NCBI GenBank assembly: GCA_018433085.1
Contig: JAHDRW010000022.1
Span: forward strand, 62,001-126,000
Length of the DNA stretch: 64,000 nt
Direction: 5' to 3'
Origin: Deltaproteobacteria bacterium
Lineage (GTDB): Bacteria; Desulfobacterota; Desulfomonilia; UBA1062
Positions 1 to 11,578 of this stretch are shown here, one piece after another (the stretch's first letter is position 1; each line of letters starts with the position of its first letter). A program made the position numbers and the translations under genes. Under the pieces are notes generated by a model. It was not told where the DNA came from and did no database searches. It saw nothing but the letters and a program-made list of their open reading frames with translations.

Positions 1-2472
<2,472 letters not shown>

Positions 2473-2708
2473 ATCGGCCTCCGTGTTGATGTTGGTTGCT
2501 TCATTAGCACAACCCTCAAAGCTTCGTCCAGTCCGGGAATGGTTCGATAATCTCTTCCAGTTCTGCGAAACGATGGTGTGAATTTCTTCTCCTTGGATGC
2601 CGAGAAGATGGTTCGAGTGGGGACCTGGAGCTGTCACCATGGCGGATGTCGGCGCGACACGCAATTATCCCTTGCTTTTCATCCGCATGCTGATATTTTG
2701 GAGGAGCT

Positions 2709-4988
2709 ATGAGGTGGCTGAAAATCTTTGCTGGGCTTCTGGTATGCGGCATGCTTCTTCTGGGATTCTCGGCGTACTGGTTCGTGTATCGCGGTCTGCC
2801 CTCGATACATGAGCTCAAGCAACCCGAGCCGACGAGGCTGAGCACGATTATCGCCTCCGACGGAAGTTCCATCGGCTATATTCCACCGAAAGGCATGATC
2901 GTCCAGGGAGGAAAGGATATCCCCGTAAGGCTGATGCAGGCATTCATCGCAGCCGAGGATTCCACCTTCTACAAGCACGCCGGCCTCGACATCACACGGA
3001 TCGTCGCCGCGCTCATAGCGGATATCCGTGCCAATTCGTACGTTCAGGGCGCCTCCACCATTACCCAGCAGGTGGTGCGCTCGTATCTCCTTTCCCGGGA
3101 AAAGACCATCGCCCGCAAGCTCAAGGAGGCCGTGCTGGCGTTGCGCATCGAGCGAACCCTGTCCAAGGACGAGATTCTGCACCTCTACCTGGACCGCCTG
3201 TATCTGGGCAGCGGGGCCTATGGGGTAGGTGCGGCGTCTCTGCGATATTTCAACAAGGAGTGCAGGGACCTCAACCTGGCGGAAATGACCATGATTGCCG
3301 GGCTTGCGCCCGCACCGGCCAGGTACTCGCCCCTCAATGATTTTCCCGCGGCCAAGAGGAGGCAGAGGTATGTGCTGACCCGTATGGTGGAAGAGGGGTA
3401 CATCACCGAGTCGGAGGCGGCTGACGCGTACAAGGAACCCCTGATGATAACGGGAGAGTCGGTAGCGCTGTTCACCCGGTATCCTTATGTGATGGACTAC
3501 GTGAAGTCCCTCGTTTCCGAACGCTACGGCGGAGATATCCTTTCGGGCGGGATCAATGTCCAGACCACCCTTTCTCCCCTTCTACAGGACGCCGCGATCC
3601 AGGCGGTGCGCAAGGGCATCATCGACCTGGAGATGCGGCAGGGCGCGTACCGCGGGCCCGAGCAGGGCATCAGCGAGACGAGGAAGGAAAGGATCCTGGC
3701 GTTCCAGGAGAATCAGATGGCCTGGAAGGGCGAGGAGCCCTATCAGCTCTACTGGGCCGAGGTGGTCTCCGTCTCCCCCCTGGTCGTGAATATCGGCGGG
3801 AGAACCATGGAACTCCCCCCGCAGAGCTACGCGTGGATCAATCCCAAGGGAAGCTGGACCCCCACGGGCGTGCTCGAGCCCGGAAACGTCATCCGCCTGT
3901 GTTACACCCATGAAGGGTTCATGCTGTCCCAGGAGCCCAGGGTCCAGGCCTCCCTCGTGGCGTTCGACCTCCGGAACGCAGGCACGGTTGCCCTGGTGGG
4001 CGGTTTCGATTATTCCCAGAGCCAGTTCAACCGGGCAGTGAAAGCCAGGAGGCAGAGCGGGTCGGCCATAAAGCCCTTCATCTATGCCGCCGCCGTGGAT
4101 AAGGGATTTACCCCGGCCTCCATCATCTTCGATACTCCCATCACCTTCCAGGGAGAGGAAGATGATGAGCCCTGGAAGCCGAAGAATTACGAAGACAGGT
4201 TCTACGGGGCCACCACCCTGCGTACGGGGCTGGTGCTCTCCAGGAACGTGATCACCATCAAGATACTCAAAGACGTCGGCATCGGGTATGCGATCGGCTA
4301 CCTGAACCGCTTTGGCATGGAGGCCGAATTTCCCCGCGATCTCTCGCTGGCTCTGGGCTCGGGATCGATGACGCCGTACGATCTGGTGAAGGGATACTCG
4401 GTGTTCGCCACCTATGGGCAGAGGATCAATCCCCGTTTGGTCGACTACATCACCCAGATAGACGTCGGCCCCATTTATTCGGCCAGGTCCGGCTCCGCCG
4501 CGGAACCCGGTGCAGAGAACGAAAATCGCGCCATCTCGGAGCAGACGGCCTACATCATCACCAACATCCTGACCGATGTGGTGCAGAGCGGCACCGGCTG
4601 GCGGGCCAAGAAGCTGGGGAGGCCCGTGGCGGGGAAGACCGGCACGAGCGATGATAACCGGGATGCCTGGTTCATCGGCTACACCCCGGAAATGATCTGC
4701 GGGGTGTGGGTGGGATACGACGACATGATGCCCCTGGGAGAGAACGAGACCGGCAGCAGGGCGGCTTGCCCGATCTTCCTGGATTTCATGCAGGCGGCGC
4801 TCAAGGACAGACCTGTTCACGATTTCCAGATCCCCGAGGGGATCGTGTTCGCCAAGGTGGATACGAAAACCGGGAGGCTCGCCTCGGAGAGCTCGCAGGA
4901 CATTCGTTTCGAATGCTTCAAGGCCGACGGGCTTCCCCCTAGAGAGCAGTCCACCTTCGACGATCTCTTGCTCAAGGAGGTTTATTGA
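2709..4988 (+). CDS. mrcA: Class A penicillin-binding protein 1A (bifunctional)
   Basis: Polymerises and cross-links peptidoglycan at the inner membrane. The 759-residue protein has an N-terminal anchor (residues 5-26). A GT51 glycosyltransferase domain follows, with the catalytic glutamate in AAEDSTFYKH (E83) and the motif GASTITQQ. The C-terminal transpeptidase has the active-site SAIK (S452), an SRN motif and KTGTS (K643). A long insert at about 300-410 lies between the two domains, where PBP1A proteins carry an OB-like region. The ATG has a GGAGG site seven bases upstream. The stop overlaps the start of the LysM gene (TGATG), so the two are probably cotranscribed and serve cell-wall growth. 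PBP1A rather than PBP1B or 1C is inferred from length and layout. Confidence 0.95.
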   Translation: MRWLKIFAGLLVCGMLLLGFSAYWFVYRGLPSIHELKQPEPTRLSTIIASDGSSIGYIPPKGMIVQGGKDIPVRLMQAFIAAEDSTFYKHAGLDITRIVAALIADIRANSYVQGASTITQQVVRSYLLSREKTIARKLKEAVLALRIERTLSKDEILHLYLDRLYLGSGAYGVGAASLRYFNKECRDLNLAEMTMIAGLAPAPARYSPLNDFPAAKRRQRYVLTRMVEEGYITESEAADAYKEPLMITGESVALFTRYPYVMDYVKSLVSERYGGDILSGGINVQTTLSPLLQDAAIQAVRKGIIDLEMRQGAYRGPEQGISETRKERILAFQENQMAWKGEEPYQLYWAEVVSVSPLVVNIGGRTMELPPQSYAWINPKGSWTPTGVLEPGNVIRLCYTHEGFMLSQEPRVQASLVAFDLRNAGTVALVGGFDYSQSQFNRAVKARRQSGSAIKPFIYAAAVDKGFTPASIIFDTPITFQGEEDDEPWKPKNYEDRFYGATTLRTGLVLSRNVITIKILKDVGIGYAIGYLNRFGMEAEFPRDLSLALGSGSMTPYDLVKGYSVFATYGQRINPRLVDYITQIDVGPIYSARSGSAAEPGAENENRAISEQTAYIITNILTDVVQSGTGWRAKKLGRPVAGKTGTSDDNRDAWFIGYTPEMICGVWVGYDDMMPLGENETGSRAACPIFLDFMQAALKDRPVHDFQIPEGIVFAKVDTKTGRLASESSQDIRFECFKADGLPPREQSTFDDLLLKEVY

Positions 4989-7033
4989 TGCTCAGGTCCG
5001 GGTTTCTGCTCCTGGTGTGCATCATGCTGATGTCGTGGCCGGCCGGGGCGGAAGAGATCACCCTGGTCAAGCGTGCACGCAGGGCGGATCCCGCCGAGTT
5101 CACCCGCTACACGGTTCAGCCGGGCGATACCCTGTGGAAGATCCTGGTCCGGACCCGGAACGCGCGCTACAACGACTTTTCGTACCTCTATAAAAAATTC
5201 CGGGAGCTCAATCCGGAAATCACCGATCTGGATCGTATCATCTCAGGCCAGCGGATCCGGGTCCCCAACATCCCCGGGAGCAGGGAGGAATTTTCGGTCC
5301 AGGCCACCTCGAAGGATGTGTATGTGATCAAGAAGGGTCAGCACCTGGCCATGATCCTCAGGCAGGTATACGGTCTGCCGGACGACCTCATCTTCAATGA
5401 ATACCTGAACCTGATCAGAGACCTCAACCCGGAGATCAAGAACCTCGATCTCGTGGAGGCGGGGCAGAAGGTCCGGATGCCCGAGATCAGGCAGGTGGTG
5501 AGTGCGGCCAGGGAGGCTGCGAAGGATCGGGAGGCCGAAGAGACGGTTGCCGGCAGGAACGGCAAGAAACCGGACCAGCTTCTCCACGAGCTCATCGAGC
5601 AGAAGGTGCACGAGCTCACCCTGCAGCAGGAGGCCGCGGAGCGCGGGAAGCAGGAGAAGAGGGGAGATCCGGAGTCGCTTGAGAATGCGGAGGTCCCGGA
5701 TGAGCGGGCGGGGACAGCGAGCATCCTGGAGAACCTGCGACGGCAGCGGACGGCCCCCCCGGAGATCGAGAGGGAGGAGGCGCCTGCGACCGTTGCACAG
5801 GCAGCGCCGTCTATCGGGAAAACGGCCCCCAGGAACAAGATCGAGGTTATCGAGGAAGATCGGGCCAAGACCGCCGGGAAACCCAAACCCGTACCGAAAC
5901 CGAAATCCACACGAAAACCGAAGCCCGCGCCCGGGAAGAAGCCCGATACCCCGGTGCAGGGCGGTGGATTCGCCGGGCCGCACGGGGAAGGCGCGACCCC
6001 GGCGTCGTCCGGTCCGAGTCAAGGTGAAGGCCGGGAGAAAGCTTCACCCGATGCACAACCCAAACAGTCCGTTATCTCCCGGATCGTGAAGGACACCCTT
6101 CTGCCGGCCCTGACCCGAATGGGAGGCAGGCAGAAGGACGAGGGCACCTACTTCATGCCCATGGCAGGCGGGAGCAGCGTCTCCATCGACACGAACGAGA
6201 TCCCCGTGATCGAGTTGGACACGGGCATGCGAGTCATTCTCGACATGAACAGCAGGATATCGCCTGAGGTGAAGGACATTCTGGAGCAGGCGTTCCCTGC
6301 ATGCAAGATCATATCGGGACCCCATGAGGGTCTGGAGTCTCTCATGGACCGGGTGCTGAACGTGTCGGGGTATTTTTCCGTCAACAAGGATGCAGGCCCG
6401 CTCCTGGTCGGGGAGGACGAGAAGATCCGGTTCTCCGGAAAATGGATCGTGTACAAGGATTTCTCCCGGCAGAATGTCTTTGTCATAAACCTCCTCGGGG
6501 AATCGGATCAGCAGACCCCCGGGCCCATCAAGAACTACGCCTCCCGGTTCGGGATCGATCTCATCGAGATGGGAGGGAAGCCTTGGCCCCAGCAGGGAAC
6601 GTCCGAGGCTGTACTCACCGAGCTCGGGCATTCGTACCGCAAACTTTTCGATCTCCTTGGCATACCCTACGAACAGGACAAGGAGCTGGAGCTCGTGTCG
6701 CTCGATGCACTGCGGATCGCCTACAAGGCCCCGCTTCTCTATAACGAGAACGTCGTCCTTACCGAAGAGCTGCCGGATAAGACCATGGGCGAGCTCCTGG
6801 CGAAAAAGGGATACACGGTCGTCGACACCTCCACCGAGGTCTTCGAAACCGTACTCGATACCCTCGGCGTCAAGCGGCAGGGGCCGCCGGTAAAGACGGA
6901 GGTGGCCGCAAAACGTACCGAGCTCGAGCTTCCGGCGGTGAGGGTGGGAGATGTGGTCGTTCTTCTCAGTGCCCTGGATACGGATATCGCTCGCTATCTT
7001 GCATCCACGGGCATGAAGATTGCGGTGTGGTAG
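4988..7033 (+). CDS. Secreted LysM-domain protein
   Basis: Probably a periplasmic peptidoglycan-binding protein. It opens with a signal peptide (hydrophobic core about 5-20, then GAEE). Two LysM-like modules follow: one begins YTVQPGDTLWKIL (about 42-93) and one begins YVIKKGQHLAMIL (about 113-170). Next comes a long charged and then Pro/Lys-rich linker (about 180-360) containing a PKPVPKPKSTRKPKP-type run. The C-terminal part of about 300 residues matches no family I recognise. The ATG at 4988 overlaps the stop of the penicillin-binding protein gene; a TTG at 4985 is an alternative start. Cotranscription suggests a cell-envelope role, possibly scaffolding wall synthesis, but no catalytic motif is visible. 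Confidence 0.85.
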   Translation: MLRSGFLLLVCIMLMSWPAGAEEITLVKRARRADPAEFTRYTVQPGDTLWKILVRTRNARYNDFSYLYKKFRELNPEITDLDRIISGQRIRVPNIPGSREEFSVQATSKDVYVIKKGQHLAMILRQVYGLPDDLIFNEYLNLIRDLNPEIKNLDLVEAGQKVRMPEIRQVVSAAREAAKDREAEETVAGRNGKKPDQLLHELIEQKVHELTLQQEAAERGKQEKRGDPESLENAEVPDERAGTASILENLRRQRTAPPEIEREEAPATVAQAAPSIGKTAPRNKIEVIEEDRAKTAGKPKPVPKPKSTRKPKPAPGKKPDTPVQGGGFAGPHGEGATPASSGPSQGEGREKASPDAQPKQSVISRIVKDTLLPALTRMGGRQKDEGTYFMPMAGGSSVSIDTNEIPVIELDTGMRVILDMNSRISPEVKDILEQAFPACKIISGPHEGLESLMDRVLNVSGYFSVNKDAGPLLVGEDEKIRFSGKWIVYKDFSRQNVFVINLLGESDQQTPGPIKNYASRFGIDLIEMGGKPWPQQGTSEAVLTELGHSYRKLFDLLGIPYEQDKELELVSLDALRIAYKAPLLYNENVVLTEELPDKTMGELLAKKGYTVVDTSTEVFETVLDTLGVKRQGPPVKTEVAAKRTELELPAVRVGDVVVLLSALDTDIARYLASTGMKIAVW

Positions 7034-7049
7034 GGGAATCCCTTCAGGA

Positions 7050-8393
7050 TTACCGGGCCACTGAGATAAAACAGGAGCCATCCGGGTCGCCCGGCTCGCC
7101 CGTCGTGGTGAAGGACCAGCTGTAGCCGGTTTCCAGCGGAAAGCCAAGATCGTCCGTGATCGTATCGCTCAGCGTTGCCGTGTAGGTGGTCTCGTATGCG
7201 AGGTTCGCGTCAGGACTGAACACGGCGGTGTTATCGTTGTAGGAGACGGAGCCTTCCACCGCGCCCGAAGGGCCCGAGAGGGTGAAGGAGCTTTGCGTGA
7301 TGGAGGTGGAGGACATCGCGGCGGAGAAGGTGGCTGAGATCACCGTGTCCACGGCCACGCCCTGCGTGCCCCCGGCAGGGAATACCGAGCACAGTGCGGG
7401 GAAAAGGACGGCCTCGGGGTCGTAGCTCATGACAAACCCCGTACTGCCCACGGCATGGATGTCCCGGATGGAGCCGCCGTGGATTCCCTTCAGGGAAGGG
7501 ATGACAGGGGTGATGGGATCGGTAGTGACGAGGTCGTCCTGGACGGTCCAGGAGCTGCCGTCGAAGTGCAGGATCGTGCCGATGAGATCCGATGACTGAC
7601 CCACTGCATAGACGTTGCAGGGGGAGGTGCCCCAGACGGCGTTCAGGGTGGCAACGAAAGACGGATTGCTGGTGGCGCCGGCCCACGTATGCCCGCGGTA
7701 TCGAAGGATGGTGCCGTTTTCCCCCACGGCGTACACGTCAGAGGGATTGTTTCCCCATATGCCGTTGAGGTTCCATGAGGTGTTGCTCTCCTGTTTTCCC
7801 CAGAGTTCCCCGTTGAAATGGATGATGGTGCCGCTGTCACCCACGGCGAATACGTCCCGGGAAAGGCTTCCCCAGACACCATTGAGATCCCGGGGGGTGC
7901 CGCTCTCCTGGTTTTCCCAGACCTCCCCGTTGAAATGGATGATGGTGCCGCTGTCACCCACGGCGTATACACTGCCGGGCGAGCTCCCCCATACGTCATT
8001 GAGATTCCATGGGGTATTGCTTTCCTGCTCTTCCCAGGTATCACCGTTAAAGTGGAGGACAGTACCTGCATCCCCTACTGCAAAGACGTTGTCCGCAGCA
8101 CTTCCCCACACACCGTTGAGACGGTTGACAGTCGGGCTTGGCTGGAGGATCCAGGTGCCGCCATCCGAGAAGAGAATCTTGCCGGTGTCTGCCACGCTGA
8201 ATATCGCAAGCGAAACCGCGTCCGAATCCTCCGGTATCGCGGCGTCCACCCAGATGTCATTCAGGACGAAATCCGTCGGCACATCATCCGGATCCACCTG
8301 TGCCCATCTCTGGGCAAAGGCGGGAGTGATCATGAAGGCAAAAGCAAGCGAGAACATGGAGGCCCTGAAGGATCTTCCACGGATCAAGCTCAT
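7050..8393 (-). CDS. Secreted repeat protein, beta-propeller-like with C-terminal Ig-like domain
   Basis: Function unknown; likely exported. Residues 1-27 form a signal peptide ending PAFAQ. Residues from about 80 to 330 contain five to six repeats of about 41 residues with the pattern LNGVWGS...VFAVGDSGTIIHFNG..W..QES. This is typical of predicted beta-propeller or photosystem-stability-factor-like proteins. From about 345 the sequence reads VFPAGGTQGVAVDTVISATF, resembling SbsA/Big_5 Ig-like domains of surface proteins. It then ends with a short tail. The repeats are also close at DNA level, so they duplicated recently or are being homogenised. The gene has its own strong promoter (8450-8477) and a good GGAGGAAAG ribosome site. 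It converges with the LysM gene. Confidence 0.85.
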   Translation of the reverse strand: MSLIRGRSFRASMFSLAFAFMITPAFAQRWAQVDPDDVPTDFVLNDIWVDAAIPEDSDAVSLAIFSVADTGKILFSDGGTWILQPSPTVNRLNGVWGSAADNVFAVGDAGTVLHFNGDTWEEQESNTPWNLNDVWGSSPGSVYAVGDSGTIIHFNGEVWENQESGTPRDLNGVWGSLSRDVFAVGDSGTIIHFNGELWGKQESNTSWNLNGIWGNNPSDVYAVGENGTILRYRGHTWAGATSNPSFVATLNAVWGTSPCNVYAVGQSSDLIGTILHFDGSSWTVQDDLVTTDPITPVIPSLKGIHGGSIRDIHAVGSTGFVMSYDPEAVLFPALCSVFPAGGTQGVAVDTVISATFSAAMSSTSITQSSFTLSGPSGAVEGSVSYNDNTAVFSPDANLAYETTYTATLSDTITDDLGFPLETGYSWSFTTTGEPGDPDGSCFISVAR

Positions 8394-8419
8394 GGCCGTC
8401 TTTCCTCCCCGACATAAAA

Positions 8420-8435
8420 CGCCCGCTAGGGGGCG
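8420..8435 (-). promoter_or_regulatory. GC hairpin with following T-run in leader
   Basis: On the minus strand the leader between promoter and start codon contains CGCCC-CCTAGC-GGGCG followed at once by TTTTAT. It looks like a small attenuator-type hairpin. The stem is only five base pairs, so function is uncertain. Confidence 0.35.
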
Positions 8436-8449
8436 CAGGATATTCTCAC

Positions 8450-8477
8450 ATTATATATCGTTGTGGCTTGCTTTCAA
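8450..8477 (-). promoter_or_regulatory. Sigma-70-type promoter of the secreted repeat protein
   Basis: Minus strand TTGAAA (8477-8472), 16-base spacer, then a perfect TATAAT (8455-8450). It lies about 55 bases upstream of the ATG at 8393, the right place and direction for the repeat-protein gene. Confidence 0.65.
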
Positions 8478-8552
8478 GGATGATTTCCTGCGGGTGCAAG
8501 GACAAAGACCGCTATGACCCGGTGTGCCGGTACGTTCCGCTTCAGGATATCC

Positions 8553-10064
8553 TCAGCGATGGTAGATGGTGATCTTGTCGCCGGGCTGGATCCGGGCCGA
8601 GGGCTTCAGCCTGTTCCATCTGATGACATCGCTGGTCGATACCTCGAACCGCTGGGATATTCCCCACACCGTGTCCCCCTTTTTCACGCGGTACTGCACC
8701 ATTCGGGGGCTCGAAGATGCATGGAGCTGGGGCGGGATGTTCAGGGCCGTACCGGGGTGGATAAGGGACGGATTCCGGATGCCGTTGACCTCGACGATAT
8801 CCTCCAGGCTCACCCCGTAGAGACGGGCAATGCCTCTGAGGTTCTCCCCCCGTGCGACCACGTGGCGGTGTCTGTTCGCCGGACGGAAGTTTGCCGTGAG
8901 TTCGCCGCGGGGGATAACGAGAATCTTGCCGATGGTGAGGACATCACTGGTTTTCATCCGGTTCGCCCGTGCGATGTCCCGGGCCGAAGAGGAATACTTC
9001 TTTCCCAGGCCGATGAGGGTATCGCCCTTCCGGATGGTATGGGTCACGTACTCAACCCGGGTACTGTGGGTTTTTTGCAGGTAGCGTGCAACCGAAGGCG
9101 CGGTCCCCTGCGGAACCTTGAGCAGGTATTCTCCGCCGCTGGGGGGGGTGCACCGCCTGATGAGCTCGGGATTCAGCCGGACGATCTGAGCTTCGGGGAA
9201 TCCTGCCGCCTCGGCGATCTCGTCCAGATAGGAGAAGCCCTTCACCCGGACGGTTTCGTAGGCAGGCACCGGCACCTTCAGGTTATCCGGGACCTCGAGC
9301 CCGTAGTGTGCCCGATTCTTCGCAAGGATGAGCGTGGCGATGAACTTGGGCACGTACTGCAGGGTTTCGGTCTTGATGGGCATGGGATGGGAGATATCCC
9401 AGAAGCAGCTCACCTCGGGGTTTCTCCTCATGATCCGGTTGATGGTTCCCTCGCCCGCGTTGTACGCGGCGCCCGCCAGAAGCCAGTCGCCGAAGAGCGC
9501 GTGCAGGTTTTTCAGATAACGGGCTGCTGCACGGGTGGATTTTTCCAGATCCCGGCGCTCGTCCATCCACCTGTTCACCGTGAGGTCATAGTGTCTGGCG
9601 GTGCCTGCCATGAACTGCCAGTAACCCGTGGCGCCGGTACGTGAAACGGCATTGGCCTTGCCCGAGCTCTCCACCATGCTGAGATACACCAGGTCTCTGG
9701 GCAGACCCTGGCTTTCGAGTATCTCCTCCATTGCGGGCCGCACGGAGTCGAAACGGGCGAGGGTGAGGATGAACTGTCTGCGGTAGCGCTCCGAGTATTG
9801 CCGCACCCACCATTCGATTCTTTCGTTCATTTCGAACTCGAAGTCATAGGGGGCTTCCCGGTCGAAGAACGGCTCTTCCGCCAGTCTGTGATTGTCGAAG
9901 AGGGGAGGGATCTCGCCCAGCTCGCTCGAAGGAGGAAGGGGTTCCGTGATCGTCGTGGACCCTGTCGCGGGATACCCCGAGGAGGGTGGAATCTCACTGG
10001 TGAGGGAACAGCCTTGTACGATGCACAGAGCCAGGATGAGAAGCAAGGCCCGCAATTTCACCAT
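8553..10064 (-). CDS. mltD: Membrane-bound lytic murein transglycosylase D
   Basis: Cleaves peptidoglycan glycan strands in the periplasm. The ATG at 10064 has GGAGG upstream and gives a lipoprotein signal ending VQGC. An upstream in-frame extension to 10289 lacks such features. The SLT catalytic domain begins around residue 115; the glutamate lies in VESSGKANAVSRTGATGYWQF, split here as VESSGKANA plus TGATGYWQFM. Three C-terminal LysM modules start near YVTHTIRKGDTL, HVVARGENLRGI and YRVKKGDTVWGI and bind the wall. Length (503 residues) and order (lipobox, SLT, LysM x3) are typical of MltD. It is divergent from rpoH, with a 204-base regulatory interval between. Confidence 0.95.
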   Translation of the reverse strand: MVKLRALLLILALCIVQGCSLTSEIPPSSGYPATGSTTITEPLPPSSELGEIPPLFDNHRLAEEPFFDREAPYDFEFEMNERIEWWVRQYSERYRRQFILTLARFDSVRPAMEEILESQGLPRDLVYLSMVESSGKANAVSRTGATGYWQFMAGTARHYDLTVNRWMDERRDLEKSTRAAARYLKNLHALFGDWLLAGAAYNAGEGTINRIMRRNPEVSCFWDISHPMPIKTETLQYVPKFIATLILAKNRAHYGLEVPDNLKVPVPAYETVRVKGFSYLDEIAEAAGFPEAQIVRLNPELIRRCTPPSGGEYLLKVPQGTAPSVARYLQKTHSTRVEYVTHTIRKGDTLIGLGKKYSSSARDIARANRMKTSDVLTIGKILVIPRGELTANFRPANRHRHVVARGENLRGIARLYGVSLEDIVEVNGIRNPSLIHPGTALNIPPQLHASSSPRMVQYRVKKGDTVWGISQRFEVSTSDVIRWNRLKPSARIQPGDKITIYHR

Positions 10065-10169
10065 CACATGTAACCTCCGGGGGCAGGTCTGTCTGCCAGG
10101 AATATTGCCCATCAACAGGACGCTTAATTTACCTGGAAAAATTGAACCCTTCAACGGTTTTTTTTCATC

Positions 10170-10214
10170 TAATATATCGTAATATATCGGATGAATCATT
10201 CCGATATTTATCGG
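10170..10214. promoter_or_regulatory. Cluster of TATCG-containing direct and inverted repeats
   Basis: Between divergent mltD and rpoH, the ten-base unit TAATATATCG occurs twice in tandem (10170-10189). Twelve bases on follows the palindrome CCGATA-TT-TATCGG (10201-10214). It looks like an operator for a dimeric regulator. It is not the CIRCE element (TTAGCACTC). Confidence 0.4.
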
Positions 10215-10268
10215 TTGGTTACAGACGCAACTTGACGGAAATGAACTCAGCGATGTAAAGGAGAGGAT

Positions 10269-11126
10269 ATGAATCTTCCCGTAACACAAAGCCGTTCGCT
10301 GTCAGAGCTGATCAGTCGATTCGAGGCGTTTCCCGTCCTCGCGAAGGACGAGGAGTACGATCTCGCGGTGAAGTTGAGAAAGTACAATGACGTCGACGCC
10401 GCCCACCGCCTCGTGACCTCGAACCTGCGGAACGTGGTGCGGATCGCCATGGATTATGCCGGGTACGGGCTCCCCCTGGAGGATATCGTGCAGGAAGGGA
10501 CTATCGGACTCATGGTGGCGGTGAAGAAGTTCGATCCGTACAAGGGATACCGCCTCATGACCTACGCGGTCTGGTGGGTCAAGGCGATGATCCACGACTA
10601 TATCCTGAAGTTTTTCTCCCAGGTCAAGCTCGGGACCACCAAGCTCCAGAAGCGACTGTTCTACGGCCTCAACAGGCTGATGGCGGAAGAGGAAGTGGTC
10701 GACGGCAATATCAACGAACGCACGCAGGCCATCTCCGCACGCCTTGATGCCGATCCACAGCAGGTGGAAGAGATCATCACCAGGCTCACCTATCGGGATC
10801 AGTCTCTCGACAGCCCACTGGCCGACGACAGCGAGACCAGCTTCGTGGATTTTCTGGCCGATTCCGGGCTGAATCCCGAGGACACGGTCATGGAAACCGA
10901 GCGGGCCATGAGCGTGGAGAACCATGTGAACGAGGCCCTGGAAGACCTGTCCGACCGGGAGCAGGAGATCGTCAGGCAGAGGATCATGGCGGACGACCCC
11001 CGGACCCTGGAGGAGCTGGGCAAGCAGTATAATATCTCCAAGGAGCGGGTCCGCCAGATCGAGAACAACGTGAAGAACAAGCTCCGGAAGGCCCTTGAGG
11101 GCAAGATGGACTCGATGGTGCAGTAG
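10269..11126 (+). CDS. rpoH: RNA polymerase sigma-32 (heat-shock) factor
   Basis: Alternative sigma factor of the sigma-70 family. Region 2 spans about residues 25-115 (LVTSNLRNVVRIAMDYAG, LEDIVQEGTIGLM, YAVWWVKAMI). The segment QKRLFYGLNRL at about 136-146 matches the RpoH box, which distinguishes sigma-32 from other members. Region 4 is C-terminal (LEELGKQYNISKERVRQIEN). Length 285 is normal. The ATG is preceded by AAAGGAGAGG. The next gene is an Hsp20 chaperone 11 bases downstream, consistent with a heat-shock role and perhaps an autoregulated pair. The repeat cluster at 10170-10214 lies upstream. Confidence 0.95.
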   Translation: MNLPVTQSRSLSELISRFEAFPVLAKDEEYDLAVKLRKYNDVDAAHRLVTSNLRNVVRIAMDYAGYGLPLEDIVQEGTIGLMVAVKKFDPYKGYRLMTYAVWWVKAMIHDYILKFFSQVKLGTTKLQKRLFYGLNRLMAEEEVVDGNINERTQAISARLDADPQQVEEIITRLTYRDQSLDSPLADDSETSFVDFLADSGLNPEDTVMETERAMSVENHVNEALEDLSDREQEIVRQRIMADDPRTLEELGKQYNISKERVRQIENNVKNKLRKALEGKMDSMVQ

Positions 11127-11137
11127 GAAGGCGCCTG

Positions 11138-11578
11138 ATGGGTTATCAGAAGAGACATCCCATACGTGATATCCTGGATCTTCAAGACAGGATGAACCGG
11201 GTTTTCGAGGAGAGCCTCAGGGAGTCCGAGTATGTGAGGCTGCCCGGGCAGTGGAATCCCCAGGTCGATGTGGCGGAAGACGACGAGGCCCTGTACATCC
11301 GGGCCGAGCTCCCGGGAGTGAAGCGGGAGGACATCAGCCTGGATCTTTCCGACGGCGTGCTCACCATCAGCGGCAGCAAGCCCTTCACCCACGATAACCG
11401 GAGCGAGAATTACTATATGATCGAGCGGCAGTATGGGTCGTTCAGAAGGACCTTCAACATTCCCAAGGCCGTGGACGTTCACGCAATCCAGGCCAGGCTG
11501 GAGAATGGGATGCTCGAGGTCAGGGTGCCCAAGCTCAACGATATCGGTACCCGCAAGATCCCCATCATCGAGAAGTGA
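11138..11578 (+). CDS. Small heat shock protein, Hsp20 family
   Basis: ATP-independent holdase chaperone of the cytoplasm. The 146 residues contain an alpha-crystallin domain from about 42 to 140: WNPQVDVAEDDEALYIRAEL, PGVKREDISLDL, and the diagnostic GMLEVRVPK near the C-terminus. A short C-terminal I-x-I-like tail (IPIIEK) is the usual oligomer contact. It follows rpoH by 11 bases on the same strand. The 3' end overlaps the convergent rsmG by 14 bases. Confidence 0.95.
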   Translation: MGYQKRHPIRDILDLQDRMNRVFEESLRESEYVRLPGQWNPQVDVAEDDEALYIRAELPGVKREDISLDLSDGVLTISGSKPFTHDNRSENYYMIERQYGSFRRTFNIPKAVDVHAIQARLENGMLEVRVPKLNDIGTRKIPIIEK

